Below are positions 11,651-23,539 of a DNA stretch of 64,000 nt, in pieces (the first letter of the stretch is position 1; each line of letters starts with the position of its first letter). Location: NCBI GenBank assembly GCA_038503035.1, contig JAVSML010025154.1, positions 434,001 through 498,000 of the forward strand, written 5' to 3'. This DNA is from Crocodylus rhombifer. Its lineage: Eukaryota > Chordata > Crocodylia > Crocodylidae. The notes below the pieces were generated by a model. The model had not been told where the DNA came from. It saw only the letters and a list, made by a program, of their open reading frames with translations, and ran no database searches. The position numbers were made by a program, and so were the translations under genes.

Positions 11651-13130
11651 GGCTAAATTTCTTATCCACTTCTGCAAAGCAGTTTTTGATTCTCAGATCA
11701 AAGGCACAATGTGAATACAATTTTTTTATTAGGAATAGTAATTATTATATTAAAGAAATGCTAGGAACATTTCTGAAGCAAGGACTTTTTCTTCATACTA
11801 TTGCTTCATTTTAAAATCATTTAAAAATATTGCATCATTGTAAAACATGTTAAAGGATTTGAAACTTGAAGAGTTCAGCATATGAGACAAGATACCTCCT
11901 TTACTTTTGCTGACACTGAGACAAAATTAATGAGGTATTTGATTTATAAAGCAAATCAGATGAAATGGTGCAAATGTTTCTCCTTCAAACTGATTTAGAA
12001 ATTTGGGTGTGTTAGGTATTCACAGAATTTTAACTATGTAAGTAGCAGTGGTAGCATTTTGAACTCTCACTTAGCTAATACACAATAAGGATAAATGTCA
12101 ACACGTATGGTTGAACAGTCAATAGTACTAAGATTGTTTCACGAGCATATGGTCAAATCCTATCCTAGGTCCAGATAAAATTGTAAATGTAAAATACAGT
12201 TATGCATGCAATTTAAAAAAACAAAACAAGGAAGGACTTGGAGGCTCCAGCCTATTGTAGCAGCTTAACCACACATTACAAACGCCAAGAATGAAAGACT
12301 AAAACTAACCCATTAAAGTATGTACATGCACAAATTATGTAACCTTGTGATTATTTTATTGTAACCCTTGTTCTTCCCTCCCTTATGTTTATTAGCCCAT
12401 CATCCTTTAATGCGAGGTCATAAATTCTTCAAGGCAGGGATCACATTTTTCCATTTTGCTCTGTAAGATGCCTAAACATACTTCTACTTGTAAAATTGAA
12501 TATTCATAAAAATGGCTTTCACTGATTTCACCTGCATGGATCTGGCCATTAAAGTGCAGACTAATATATTACTCCTGCTGTTGTTAAATGAATGCCATAA
12601 AAGAACACGTGGTGCTTCACTGACATTGCTTTTGAACTTTATATTTTGCATGGTGTGACCTTTTATGATTTTTAGCTGTGCATTTCATTATTGTAAGCTG
12701 GGCTTCATGTATTTATATACATAAATATGTACATGTTTAATAGGGTTTCTTGGGATCAACTGAGGAAACAATTTGTCCTGTATTTGTAAAGTTCCTGGAG
12801 TTTCCTTCAGGATTTAAGGACTATAAAATGTAGCATTATCATCATTATATCATTATTATAGTGGAGACAATGGAGACAATCACAGGCTTTTTGGAACATA
12901 ACGATCCCTATATATTAGATAACTTCAGTGAGCAACATGGTAACGTGTATTAGGAAACACAGATTTGTAAATGTCTAAGATTTTAGAATTGAATATGTAA
13001 TATCTTTCCTTTCATTCCATTCCTTCTTTTTTTCATTTCATAATAGTACTACAAACCTTTCATTGTACTATAACAATTAGTAAAGGAAGATACCAATATA
13101 AAGAAGAACAGAGGCCCATAGAGGAAGTGA
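11651..13130. other. AT-rich unrecognised DNA
   Basis: 12365-12480 carries a phrase like 'TTCTTCAAGGCAGGGATCACATTTTT...', which belongs to an ancient amniote SINE-like repeat also seen near 35850. 12840-12865 is ATCATTATA-rich. There is no gene signal. Confidence 0.45.
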
Positions 13131-13427
13131 CTTTTCCTAAGTCAGACAGCTGCTTGGTGGCAGAGCCAGAAATAAAATGCAGGTTCTCCTGACTCCCAGT
13201 CCAACACCCATGAACCACATGGCTCCCAACCACATGGCAACCACATTATGGTCTTGATCTTACAGATATTTATGCAGGTGTTTAACTTCCTACTCTGAGT
13301 AGCCCTGTTGAAGTAAAAAAGACTATTCGGTGAGTCAAAGTAAGCACATGCAAATATAATTGCAGAATTGGGGTGCAAAAGGTATTCCGCTCTCAGAGAT
13401 GTGCAGTGGATTTTTGGGTAGCATAAT
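13131..13427. repeat. Left arm of a ~285-bp inverted duplication
   Basis: The reverse complement matches 14298-14591 along the whole arm, roughly 85-90% by eye. The outer part is MIR-like ('AAGTGACTTTTCCTAAGTCAGACAGC...GGCAGAGCC...CTGACTCCCAGTCC'). The inner part resembles another old amniote repeat ('GGTCTTGATCTTACAGATA...GTTGAAGTAAAAA'). Both arms carry the same junction between these two pieces, so the composite was duplicated as a unit. Confidence 0.85.
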
Positions 13428-14297
13428 GAACAGAGTTGGTTCCTTCTGGGGTAAGCCCTGCAGGACAGCACAGTAGACGGGATGGGTGAGTGCAAGTCCT
13501 GAGAGCAAGTGTGGGAGTGGAAGGGGACTGGAGTGAGGAGGGGGGGAGGTCAGCAGCCTTATGCATGCCAGGAAGTTTAAACAGTTCCTGGCTGAGCTCC
13601 TGCCACCGCATGCTATGCCCACCTAGGCTGTTGCTCATATTGCAGCAGCAGCCAGGGACTGTTTTAGAGTTCCTGGCATTAGTATTCTGCTGGAGCATGG
13701 ACTCAGCGGAGTGGGGGTGATTTTAGCACCTCTCCTGGGGCAAGTGCCCTCTCGCCCCTACTCTGGTTACAGTACTGCTGGTAAATGAGGCATTGAAAAC
13801 AGAAAGCAGTGCAAGGCCAGCTTCACATTTAGTATTTAGTGCAGCAAGATTTTAAATGGGACAGGTGGTACCAGCTAGAGTAGAATAAAGGGGAGAAAAG
13901 CAGCTTACTATAAATGATAGTTAGCATGTGTACAGGTAAATGCTAAGTTATATAGTTAATTATAAAAAGTTAGCACCAAACTTAAGCGCATGCATTTCTT
14001 TTCTAATCAAATTTTCAGAAGTAACTAGTGATTTTGGGTTCCTAGCATCTTAGGGGAGCCTCATTCTTAGAAAGTACTGCAAATCTCTCTCAAAAAATAG
14101 GTCCTCCCAAGATGTCTCAAGCTGAGCATTTAAAATAACAAGTTAATTTTGAAAACTCTGGCTTGACTTCACTGGGATACCTCAGGAAGTAATGGTCTGC
14201 TGCTTCAAGCCATCTCATCGTGTCAATTAGTACTGTAGAAGCCGATAGTATATACACCTAAAAAACCAACTGAAATAATATAAATACTACTCCAGTT
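13428..14297. other. Spacer of the inverted duplication
   Basis: About 870 bp separate the arms. 13490-13720 is GC-richer and has overlapping open frames on both strands with no known domain. 13900-14280 is AT-rich. No named repeat or gene is seen. Confidence 0.5.
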
Positions 14298-14591
14298 GCT
14301 ACAGAAAAATCTGCTGCACACCTCTGACAGCAGAATACTTTTTCACCCTAACTCTGCAATCATATTTGCATGTGCTTATTTTGACTCTCCAAATAGTCCT
14401 TTTTACTTCATTGGGGCAACTCACAGAGTGGGAAGTTAAATTCCTGCATAAGTGTTTATAAGATCAAGACCATAATGTGGTTGCCATGTGGTCGGGAGCC
14501 ATGTGGCTCATGGGTGTTAGACTGGGAGTCAGAGGGACCTGCATTTTATTTCTGGCTCTGCCACTAAGCAGCTGTTTGACTTAGGAAAACC
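14298..14591. repeat. Right arm of the inverted duplication
   Basis: This is the inverted counterpart of 13131-13427. It keeps the MIR-like block (reverse strand: 'TTAGTGGCAGAGCCAGAAAT') and the adjoining repeat block. The match ends at TGACTTAGGAAAA near 14591, and the following sequence is unrelated to that left of 13131. Confidence 0.85.
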
Positions 14592-14667
14592 TACAGGGAT
14601 GCCACAAGATGCTCTGGCATATTGAAATCCACTTGATACCCAGCACTGGTTATGACTCCCACATACT

Positions 14668-14952
14668 GACTGTGTCTACACAAGATGCTTATTGGCCAGT
14701 AGCTCATTAGTACTCCTCAGTAGCTCTTTACTACTGTGCAATAGCATCGCAGCCAGGCATGAACCATAACATGAAGATGCTACTGTGCAGTAGTAACAAG
14801 CTACTGCATGGTCAGCATCACCACAAATCCATGCAGGGATGCTACTACACAGTAACGCTGGTTACTGTGCAGTCATTTAGTACCTGGGCATGCAAGTACT
14901 AAATGACTGCACAGTAACAACTGCACAGTCAGCATCTTCTGTAGACGTGGCC
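14668..14952. mobile_element. MITE, 3-bp-TSD 'GGCCATGTCTACA' family (copy 1)
   Basis: The left end GACTGTGTCTACACAAGATGCT-like sequence is inverted at the right end (AGCATCTTCTGTAGACGTGGCC). The flanks are ACT on both sides (14665-14667 and 14953-14955), a 3-bp target duplication. The body repeats TACTGTGCAGTAG phrases and has an internal hairpin with perfect 23-bp arms (14861-14883 and 14896-14918). There is no coding frame. A 3-bp duplication and G-rich TIR suggest PIF/Harbinger-like mobilisation, which is inference. Confidence 0.8.
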
Positions 14953-15160
14953 ACTCTGACCTTATGTATATTAGCTCTACCCACTGTAAGTGTGAACAGT
15001 TTAACAGCTTCTCTCATCAGGCAAGCTAGCTACTGTCCCCAAGGGGCAGAGATTGTTGGAATGCATTACATTACAGTTTTGCCTCCTATTTAACACCTTT
15101 ACTGGGAAGAATCAGGAGGAAATTGAAACAATCCCAGTCTGAGAGTAGTTAGAGTATTTC

Positions 15161-15638
15161 ACAGTTTCATAGTTGGTAGGGTTGGAAGGGACCTGAGCAG
15201 ATCATCAAGTCCGACCCCCTGCCATGGCAGGAAAGAGTACTGGGGTCAAACGACCCCAGCAAGGTGATTGTCAAACCTTGTCTTAAAGACCCCCAGGGTA
15301 GGAGCCAGCACCACTTCACTTGGAAGTTGGTTCCAGATCCTAGCTGCTCTGACAGTGAAGTAGCGCCTCCTGATATCTAGTCTGAATTTACCCTCTGCCA
15401 GCTTGTGACCGCTATTCCTGGTCACTCCTGGTGGTGCTCGGGGGAACGGGGACTTCCCCAGTGCCTGCTGGTCCCCTCTGACTAGTCTGTAACAGGCCAC
15501 TAGATCCCCCCTCAGCCTTCTCTTGTGGAGGCTGAACAGGTTCAGGTCCCTGAGCCTCTCCTCGTAGGGCCTGCTCTGCTGCCCCTGATCATGCGAGTGG
15601 CCCTCCTCTGGACCCTCTCCATGTTGTCCACATCCCTC
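15161..15638 (-). mobile_element. CR1 LINE 3' end
   Basis: The reverse strand carries the C-terminal tail of CR1 ORF2. An 84-codon open frame at 15246-15500 contains 'FRLDIRRRYFTVRAARIWNQ' and the 'LPSEVV.APTL..FK.R.D' pattern. Upstream lies a frame reading RDVDNMERVQRRATRMI. The element ends at the CR1 terminus ('GGTCCCTTCCAACCCTACCA' then CTATGAAACTG). It is 5'-truncated near 15638, within the same 'GTTGTCCACATCCCTC' block present in the longer copy at 53033-54986. Frames are shifted relative to each other, so it is dead. Confidence 0.93.
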
Positions 15639-16860
15639 AAATTTGTTTCTTTTGAGCTACAGAGACCAGCACAAAGAGAACAGTGATGGAAAAGAATCTG
15701 TCTCATTGTGCTGAAGACAATGCAGAACACTGAACTACCAAACAAGCCAATGTAAGTGGACTATGGTAGGTAGCCAAGTATACAGAGGTGTGTAAAAGAC
15801 TTCCAGAACTCTCTGTGGCTTTCATCTCAGACAATACCTTTTTTTGCAGATAGCCCTTTTTATGCTCATGGAGAAGATGGAAGTTCTGTGTGTTGTCCCA
15901 CTAGGTACAGATTTCTATGAACAGCAAGATAAAGTTGCTCAAAACACCAATAACAAGCTCAAAGCAGCTTTCTGTAGTAATGTACATAGGCTACTCCAGA
16001 AAAAAACAGTGTAATTCTTTGGCTCTGCCTTGCTGCTCACATTTTTGTCATGCTGCTTTACTTCATTGTTTGCAGGCCTTTTTTCAGGTCTTTTGCATGG
16101 GACTGTGTGTATGTTAAGATAATCTAGCATCACCAAGGAAAGTTTGTGTTTCTTGTATATGGACTCTCAAACAGGTTTCTAACACTATGCTTTTTGGCAT
16201 TAAATCCATAGGAGTATATGGCTCATAGTAAGTTTTCAACACTGTAAGCAGCAATAACTTGCTATTGGCAGAAATCTGCACCTCTGCGTTTGATGAAATA
16301 AGCGTCTCTGTCAAGTCCGAAGCACACAGCAGCCATCTGCTAATGACTGGTGTGTGTGGGCTGTCTCTGAAACTAGAAAGAGCTTGAAAAAACTTGCTGC
16401 ATAATTACAGACATCCTGATGCACTTCTCCAGATGAATCCATGTATGTACTAGTGCACTGTGATGCGTCTTTTACAACAAAAGCTGTGAGTTTTGGCTCT
16501 CTGAGGTATTATTTTTAGTAGGCCCACTGCTGGTTTCTATAGCCATTTTCCTCCTGATTGGATGCTGTTGTATGTAAGTTGGACAGTCTTTTTCTTATAG
16601 TAGTTTCTTGTGGATTTTTGTCCTTGGCACATACTTACTGCAAAGGTGGTGGTGGTGGGAATAACTGTGACTGAATGAATAGCAAGGTAAAAATCAGCTT
16701 TGGAAGCTGCGGGGGGGAGGGGGTTCAGTCATGCCAAAAGTCACATTTGAAAGTGATCTTATTTATTTTTCCTAGTAGTGCTGTTGTGTAGGCAAGTTGA
16801 GATATTTTTAAAGAATATACCTTTATGTACTAAACGGTATTTGTTCACTGCTCAGATTTC
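15639..16860. other. Unrecognised DNA, no gene seen
   Basis: There are short open frames on both strands only. A (GGT)5 run lies near 16646-16660 and a G-rich tract at 16710-16724. Confidence 0.5.
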
Positions 16861-16866
16861 ACATGG

Positions 16867-16975
16867 TCCCCAATTCAGCAAGATCACTGAGTATATGCCT
16901 AGCATCAAAAATATGACAGTAAAGCACATGCCCAATCTTAAGCATGTGCTTAACTGCCTTGAGGAACAAGATCCT
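16867..16975. repeat. Ancient 'CCCAATTCAGCAA...AAGCATGTGCTTAACT' repeat
   Basis: This is a diverged member of the same old sauropsid repeat as 11041-11098. It has the starting phrase CCCCAATTCAGCAAGATCAC and the core CTTAAGCATGTGCTTAACTG. It accounts for part of the 122-codon open frame here, which I therefore do not call a gene. Confidence 0.5.
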
Positions 16976-18635
16976 CATCTTGGACTACGAAATGTTATTG
17001 CCAGTTACATTTTTTGTTGTAACAAGAACAGATGGGATGAATATGATGTAATCCAAACACTGAGCAGGAATAAAGCAGCAAACAAAGCATGCCATCACAG
17101 GCACAGTGTAGGCAATGAAAGTTTTCAGTTGATGGAAAGTCAGTGAAACCCACTCAACTTCAATGAAGAACTGTACTGAGTCATGGGTAAGGTATGTCCA
17201 ACTGAATTTGCCAGACTGAACCCAAGAACTGTTGAGTTTCTTGCTGTTTTTGTGGGAGGTGTTGTTTTTTTTAATTTACAATTTTGTTTGGAGCCTGTGT
17301 ATGCCATTATGATCCATTCCTCATAATGAGGGATTGAGCTCAGCTGGGCATAAATACTTCATAGTCCAACAATGACACTTCAGGGAAATGAAGAATGGTA
17401 AGGGACAGACAAAAAATTAGCTTGTTCTATTCTAACCTGGCAGTTTTGAGGCAAATAAAGGTTAATAGAAAACAATAGCCTAGCTAGAGGTGGCTAAACA
17501 ATGCAGAAGCCCTGGGTGCTAATTAAGAGGGGTACCAGAATGGCACTACAAAACAGTGCCACCACCCCCGCGTTTAGTAAATTTACACTGCAGCAGCACT
17601 TATGAGGGGAGGTAAGTGCTAATCTTTCTGTCCCGTCCCATCCCATCCTGTCCCTGCTCTCTGACACTTGCAGCTGTATTTTTATGAACACTCAAGGCCA
17701 GATTTTATCTAAGTACAATGCTATTCCACCCTGCTCATGTCCCTGAAAAAAAATTAATGCAAGAAGGAGGGTAGATCTTCTTCTTCCTCACTGCTTTTTT
17801 GTGTCTCCATCATGAAAGTAAGATGGTGGCATGTTACAAAAGTAGATTCATTCATGGATTTTCAGGTCTTGAACAGAGTGGATTGCACTTTGGGCACCTA
17901 ATTCAACTTAGGCACCTAACAGGTAGAATAGACTCTGACCACAAAGTATATGAACTCCCAGCCTGGTTATTGGAAGTGTATAAAAGCTGCATATCTTTGT
18001 GTGTATGAGATTTCTTTTTGCATTCAGTTTTGTAATAAGAGTACCATGTTTTTTTGACTGTTATGTTTGATTTTTGTTTTTGTTTTCCTTTTTTATTGGT
18101 GCTAGTTTACATTATAGCTGTCTTCTATCAAAATATTCCGCATTTGTGAACATGGCACAGTTCTTCCGCAGGGTTCAGATAAGCAACGAATAGTTATAGT
18201 AGCAAAGTGAAATCTATCATGCATCCAGCCCAATTAGAAAAAATTATCAAGCACAAGAAAGTAACTTTATAAAACTGTAAAACTGGGGAGGGGAAAAGTA
18301 TTAAAAACTTAGTGCAGCTGTAACATAACATGGCTCTTACAGGCTGTTGTACCTAGAACAGATTTAGAATTACATTTGTAAATAATACATATTAATCACC
18401 TAATCCAAAAAGTAATATTTTCACAGAAAAGGCTCTAGGAAAAAGGACAAAAGAAAATTAATTAAATACAACAAAAATAAAAGTGCATGTTTATATTCCA
18501 TTCCATCAGTATAATTATTGTGATATTGCTTTGAGTGGCTTTTTCATATTTCTTTTTTTGTTTGTTTGTTTGTTTATGTACGTTTTCTTAAAGGAAACAA
18601 GCATGTTACTGGCAAAGGTCTTGCACAGAGCAATC
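16976..18635. other. Unrecognised DNA, no gene seen
   Basis: The tract contains T-rich runs at 18040-18100 and a (GTTT)n microsatellite at 18552-18577. No domain or named repeat is seen. Confidence 0.5.
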
Positions 18636-18712
18636 CCACATTGGCCAGAGGGGCAGACTAAGTGATCTAATAAGGTTTTTTCCCTGTCTCTTATTACTCT
18701 GTCTCTATGAAA
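18636..18712 (+). mobile_element. CR1 3'-tail remnant
   Basis: 'CCAGAGGGGCAGACTAAGTGATCTAATAAGGTTTTTTCCCTGTCT' followed by 'CTCTGTCTCTATGA' has the order of a CR1 3' end (gactagatgacct / ggtcccttcc / tctatga). It is very short and decayed. Confidence 0.5.
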
Positions 18713-20961
18713 CTTGGAAAACTTTCTTGCACTTTTATTCCAGTTTAAAATAAGCTGTAATTGCGGTCTTGTCTAAAACTTGCATCTGTCAATTTTATGG
18801 CACAGATACACAAATATAGCCACTTTCATTTTCTGCACATTATATCCTTCTGTTTATGTCTTCTGTGGGAATGGTTCTTCACTAAACCCATCACCCATTC
18901 TTTTTATTAGCAGTCTTGCTCCTTGGTTTTATATTCTCCTCTATTTTTATTATAATATTTTTTCTTTTCCTCCAGGAGCAGGAACAGTGACAAATCAGGG
19001 TATAAAGGCTACCTAGTTCTATTCTGGTTCATCATAACATTTAAATGGTATATATTGATGGGGAAATATATTAACAATAATGCATATATACATGCTTATA
19101 TTGAATGCAGCATCTTGGTCTGTGTATTTTGGTTGCCTTCTGAAAGACTTTTTATTTTAACCCCAGAGTCCTACTTGGCTGCACTAGGTCACTGGTTTCC
19201 AACAGCAATAAAAAAAACAGATTTGAATACAGCGTTCTTTTTTCAAGGATGTTGTTTTCTAGTCTTTGTCAGTTTCCGGTTCCCATGAACTAGCTTATTG
19301 CTGTTGGTTGTGTTTGGATTTACTACACTGCAGGAAAAACATTTAATTTTTTAAAAGGGTTTTAATAAAAAATACTTCATTTCTCTTCAAGCTGGGCCAA
19401 ATCTGTAAGTCTTTGTTCTCTTTTCTTTTTTCCTCCGGCTTTACTCAGGCAAATACCTACTAATTTCATTGGAAGGCTGAGTTAAAACCTAGGGCTAGGA
19501 TTTGGCATTCAGCCCCAGCTTGCCTTTTGCAAGGGGCAACACTCCAATAGAAGCTCTAGAGATTCAGCCACAATTCCACTGTCCTTTGAAATGACACATT
19601 AGGAGCTCTCCCCACCCTATGCTAGCTCCACACTTAACTAAGAGTGGGATCAAGGCCAGGCCTGGTTCTCATCATTGCCCTCCCCTCTTTCAGAGGTTAG
19701 GACAACTGGCAATACTAATGTAGAGCTACATTACTAGGATAGACTGCATCTTATGCAGTGTGGAAAGGTTACAGTTAAACCAATGCAATGTTTCTGCCTA
19801 GACAAGGCCTCAACTCCAGGTGACATTGCCCTCAGTTTGAGCCTTCTTATGAGTATGGTGAGGCAGAGGTCTTCAGTTGGTCTCAGTACATAGCTCAGCT
19901 AAAACTTGCAAAGCAGAGACCTATTTCTCCCACCTCAGGACACAAGCCAATCCCCAAGATTAAACAATCCCAGTCTGGACATGAAGAATCAGACTCTTGG
20001 ATATCAATGGCCTGATTTGCAGAGAGATGGCCACTTTTGACAGCAGCTGAAGTCCGAGAAAGCTTAACACCTTTGAAATGGGGCTCTGTGTGAAATGGGG
20101 CTTCTGACACACCTGGAAAGTCTCTGAATGTCAGACAGCCCAAGAGCATGGAAGCTGATCAGGCAAGAAGGAGTTCCTGTCTGTTACGGCTTGCCTTTCA
20201 GTAAAGGGCATGGCATATGTTCATTGTTCTGTTTCATTTCAGAAACAGAGCTGATGTCCTGATGTGAAGACCCCCATTTTGTGAGGCTCAACTTTAGGCT
20301 GCAGCATGACTCGTGTCACCCCCTCAAATGTAGCACTTAGTGCCCAGAGTAATGCAATAAAGATCTGAGGGCAAGACTTTGGCCCCTTTCATCTCCAAAA
20401 TCCCTACATTTCAAGAGACACTTTCCCTCACCCTGAGCTAACTCACTTGGAAAATCTAAGAAAAATCAAGTAGGAACTGCCCTGGGGGCAACAGGTGAGG
20501 AGTTCCAACAACTGTCCGATGGGGAAAGAATGGCATAATAATGATGATGATTGCTTTAGTAAGTGCTATACTTACTTTGTCAGCATTAGCAGAGACAGAC
20601 AGACTGCTTGGAGATAAGTGGATGAGAGATAATGGGATACCTTTCCTTAGACCAACATGGATGTTTAAAAGCAGAAACTACTGGCCCCCATATGTCAAGT
20701 CTTTAGAAGACTTTGGGTTATGTAATGCAATTGCAGAGTTAGTTGGGGAAGTCTCTCTTTTCAAGTGTACCAGATGAAAACTAGGCCTTATTAACACTCT
20801 AGAAATTGGTATCTCCTTCCCAAGCAACACCAACAATTAGACAAGTTTGTGCCATGCATCAGCATTGGGGAAGTGGGGAGGAGCACATCTTCAGCTGATG
20901 TAAATCAGTGTAATGCAGTTTACATCCAACTGACGATATGTTCCCTACTCACAAAGCTCCC
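18713..20961. other. Unrecognised DNA, no gene seen
   Basis: 19440-19500 has a 'TTTACTCAGGCAAATAC...ATTTCATTGGAAGGCTGAGT' stretch resembling a palindromic old sauropsid repeat (TTACTCAGGCAAAACTCCCATTGACTTC type). The 78-codon frame at 20541-20777 has no recognisable domain. Otherwise nothing. Confidence 0.45.
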
Positions 20962-20964
20962 ATA

Positions 20965-22496
20965 GGGCACATCTAGATGAGCGTGCACGTGCCGCTTGTA
21001 GCATTTCAAACCACTTTGAGATGTTGCAAGAGGCTTGCTGAGAACAAAAACATGTTCCCCGCACTGCATATTTGCAGCACCGACTCAAAATTTTATATCT
21101 GGATTTCCAGGTATCAAATAAATACACCAGGTAGGAAAGTGGTGCAGGGCATGGTTTCCCACTGTGCCCTGAGGCAGTCCAGGGCTCGGACCTCCAGAGA
21201 CACGCTAGCATCCAACCAGAGCAACTCTATGGTGCCCCCTGCTGCCCTAGCACACTGTATTCACATGCTGGGGCAAGCTGGAGTGGTGCAAAGCTGTAAC
21301 CCGGGTGCTGTCCCCGGTAGGTAAGGACTGGGGGGTTCAGGGGATTGTGGGATGGGGGGCTGTGCATGTATCGGGGTTCTGTGGGGGCAGGGGGGGCTGG
21401 GCAGGAAGCGTGGGTCCCCTGCAGGGCCCACAGCTCACCCCCACAGCAGGAGCAGCCGTGAGGTGCTCAGGGCCCACTGCTGCCAGCCCCTCCTCCTGAG
21501 CAGCCCCTCATATAGCCCCCCACACCCAGTCCCCCCACATCTTCAAGCCACCCTCACCCACATACCCAGCCACAAACCCCAACCCCCTGCACAAGCCCCA
21601 TACCCCCCCAAACCCTACACCCACCCACAAACTTCCCTAACCCCCCTCCAAATTGCTTTACACTTGAAAATATATCAATAAAACATTGCCCTTTCTATAC
21701 ATAGTGGCATTTCATTTTAATAATGGAAGAATACTATTTTGGGTGTTGTAATGAAAGAATTTGGGTTTCTTATCAGAGAATTTGCATAAACAGGAAACAC
21801 CAGGATTTCTGCTGGTGAGACAAGTGACGAGACCTGTGCAGAGGAGCCTGTCCAGGGCCAGCACTGGGGATCCAGCTGGAGGAAAGACAAAGTGGCTCAC
21901 CTCTTGGCCATTTGGGGCCAAGACAACATGTTTTGACAGTTCAAAGCAGGCCACCACAAGAAGCACATCTTCTGGGCAATAGCTGCCCAGATGGCAGAGT
22001 GGGGGCACCCCATCTGGGTCTGGCAGGGGCACAGCCTTGGGGCCGCAGGTCCAAGTGGGAGGATACTGTCACAGGTGGCAGCAGGTCACAGCCAGGCAGC
22101 AGCCTCCACTGCCAGACTGCTGCAATGGGTAGAGGGTGCAGGGGCCACTCCAGGTTAGGGCTGCTTCAGCTGTCCGGCTAGCACAAGGGGTAGTGTCCCC
22201 AGATACCAATTGGCCGGGCCTCAGAAGCTCCTGAGGACAAATAGACCTGAGCTGCTCACCAGGGCAGGTTTTCTTACTGCTGGAGCCAGCACAAGTGCTG
22301 GCCCCAGCCTCTAGCTTCCCCTGGCTGCAAATCTGGGAGGAGCTGCACAGGGTTATTTTCCCCAAGTGGCACAACTTGTCCCACACCAAAGTGCTTATCC
22401 AGGTATGTGCACTGAGGCAGAAAGCCCTGGCTCAAATTTATACCACTCCTATTTGAGCTGCTGTAAGCACACGTGCTTGCATGTGTGGATGTACCC
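20965..22496. mobile_element. 1.5-kb DNA element, 3-bp-TSD 'GGGCACATCTA' family (copy 2)
   Basis: The left end GGGCACATCTAGATGAGCGT and the right end (inverted GGGTACATCCACACATGCAA) form related termini. The similarity continues inward: GCACGTGCCGCTTGTAGC..TTTCAAA against the inverse of TTTGAGCTGCTGTAAGCACACGTGC. ATA flanks both sides (20962-20964 and 22497-22499). The interior is GC-rich and includes a C-rich, CCCCCAC-type low-complexity stretch at 21500-21650. No transposase motif is visible in the short frames, so it appears non-autonomous. Confidence 0.65.
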
Positions 22497-22499
22497 ATA

Positions 22500-23395
22500 G
22501 TGTCTAGCTCAGGATTTTTTTGCTTCTCTTGATCCTACCTTTACTCCATGGTTTTCGCTCCCAAATCTCTGAAGACTGATAAAATGACAAGAATATCCAG
22601 GAAACCTTTCAGTCCAGAGTGATACCCTTATGCACATCGATCGGCAATTTATTCATTTATTTGTCTCATGGTAAGCAATGCAACTGTATAAGTATTAAGG
22701 TACTTTTCAGTGTGATTAAAGGTATCACAATTTGGCCCTTAATGGGGTCAGGCTGTGTTAGATAGAACTAGGATATTGCTAAAAATGGATATCATGACAC
22801 AATAGGGAGTAGAAGTAATTCAGTAAAGCCAATTGCAAACAGAGACATCTTCGAACTTCAGTCTCATGGAAGTGAGAGCAATGAAACAAACCCAATACAC
22901 CCAAGAAAAAGGAACTGCTAGCTGATAATAGGGTAATGTCAGAGGACAGCTATTTTCTTACCTTGAAAAATAAGGCAACAAAGAAACAACAGCACTATGT
23001 CGAAAAACAGTAAAAAAGTTCAGTAGTCAAATCTCCATCACTCAAAACCCTACACTTCAAAGCCTCACACAGCTTCAGGAAGACTTGACTTCTGAGTGAG
23101 AAGACAACTGGCTATCATTCACAAACACTTTTGCAAGCTACTAAACACAAAGCAAGGACAAATCAAGAGTAAAACTATAAAGCAGCCAACAACTATATGG
23201 CACTGGAATGAAGGATCTTGCAGCATATTTGGTGTTACTGAACCACATGAGAGAAAGGTCTGTGAAAGGATAATGCAGATGCAAGGAAGACCACTTCAGA
23301 GTAGTTCTAGTTGCATCATGTTTGCCTGGGAGAGGGCATTCTATTGATGTCACAGGTCCAGCAGTGAACTTGAAGGTTATATTTGTCTATGTATC
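22500..23395. other. Unrecognised DNA, no gene seen
   Basis: AT-rich, with short open frames near 23096-23353 on both strands that have no known domain. Confidence 0.5.
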
Positions 23396-23399
23396 CACC

Positions 23400-23535
23400 T
23401 GTTCTGATGGCTAAGGCACTTTCCTGAAATGTGGAAAACCTGGGTTCAAGTTCCTGTTAAAATGAGAGTAGACCTAGTATTTCAGGTGACTAACCACTGG
23501 GCTAGCTAGCTATTTTGGGGTTGATCTCAGTTTTG
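23400..23535 (+). mobile_element. tRNA-derived SINE remnant
   Basis: 'GATGGCTAAGGCACTTTCCTG' carries an A-box-like TGGCTAAGGC. It is followed about 30 bp later by GGTTCAAGTTCC, close to the Pol III B box (GGTTCGANNCC). This is the spacing of a tRNA-type head. The downstream 'CTAACCACTGGGCTAG' suggests SINE body sequence. A true tRNA is excluded because the arms do not pair. Confidence 0.5.
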
Positions 23536-23539
23536 TCCT

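Noticed and set aside
16778..17146. 122-codon forward open frame as a gene
   Set aside because: Part of it is an old CCCAATTCAGCAA-type repeat. There is no domain, no splice context, and the composition is not codon-like.
23400..23470. A functional tRNA gene
   Set aside because: A- and B-box-like blocks exist, but acceptor and anticodon arms do not pair. It is better explained as a SINE head.
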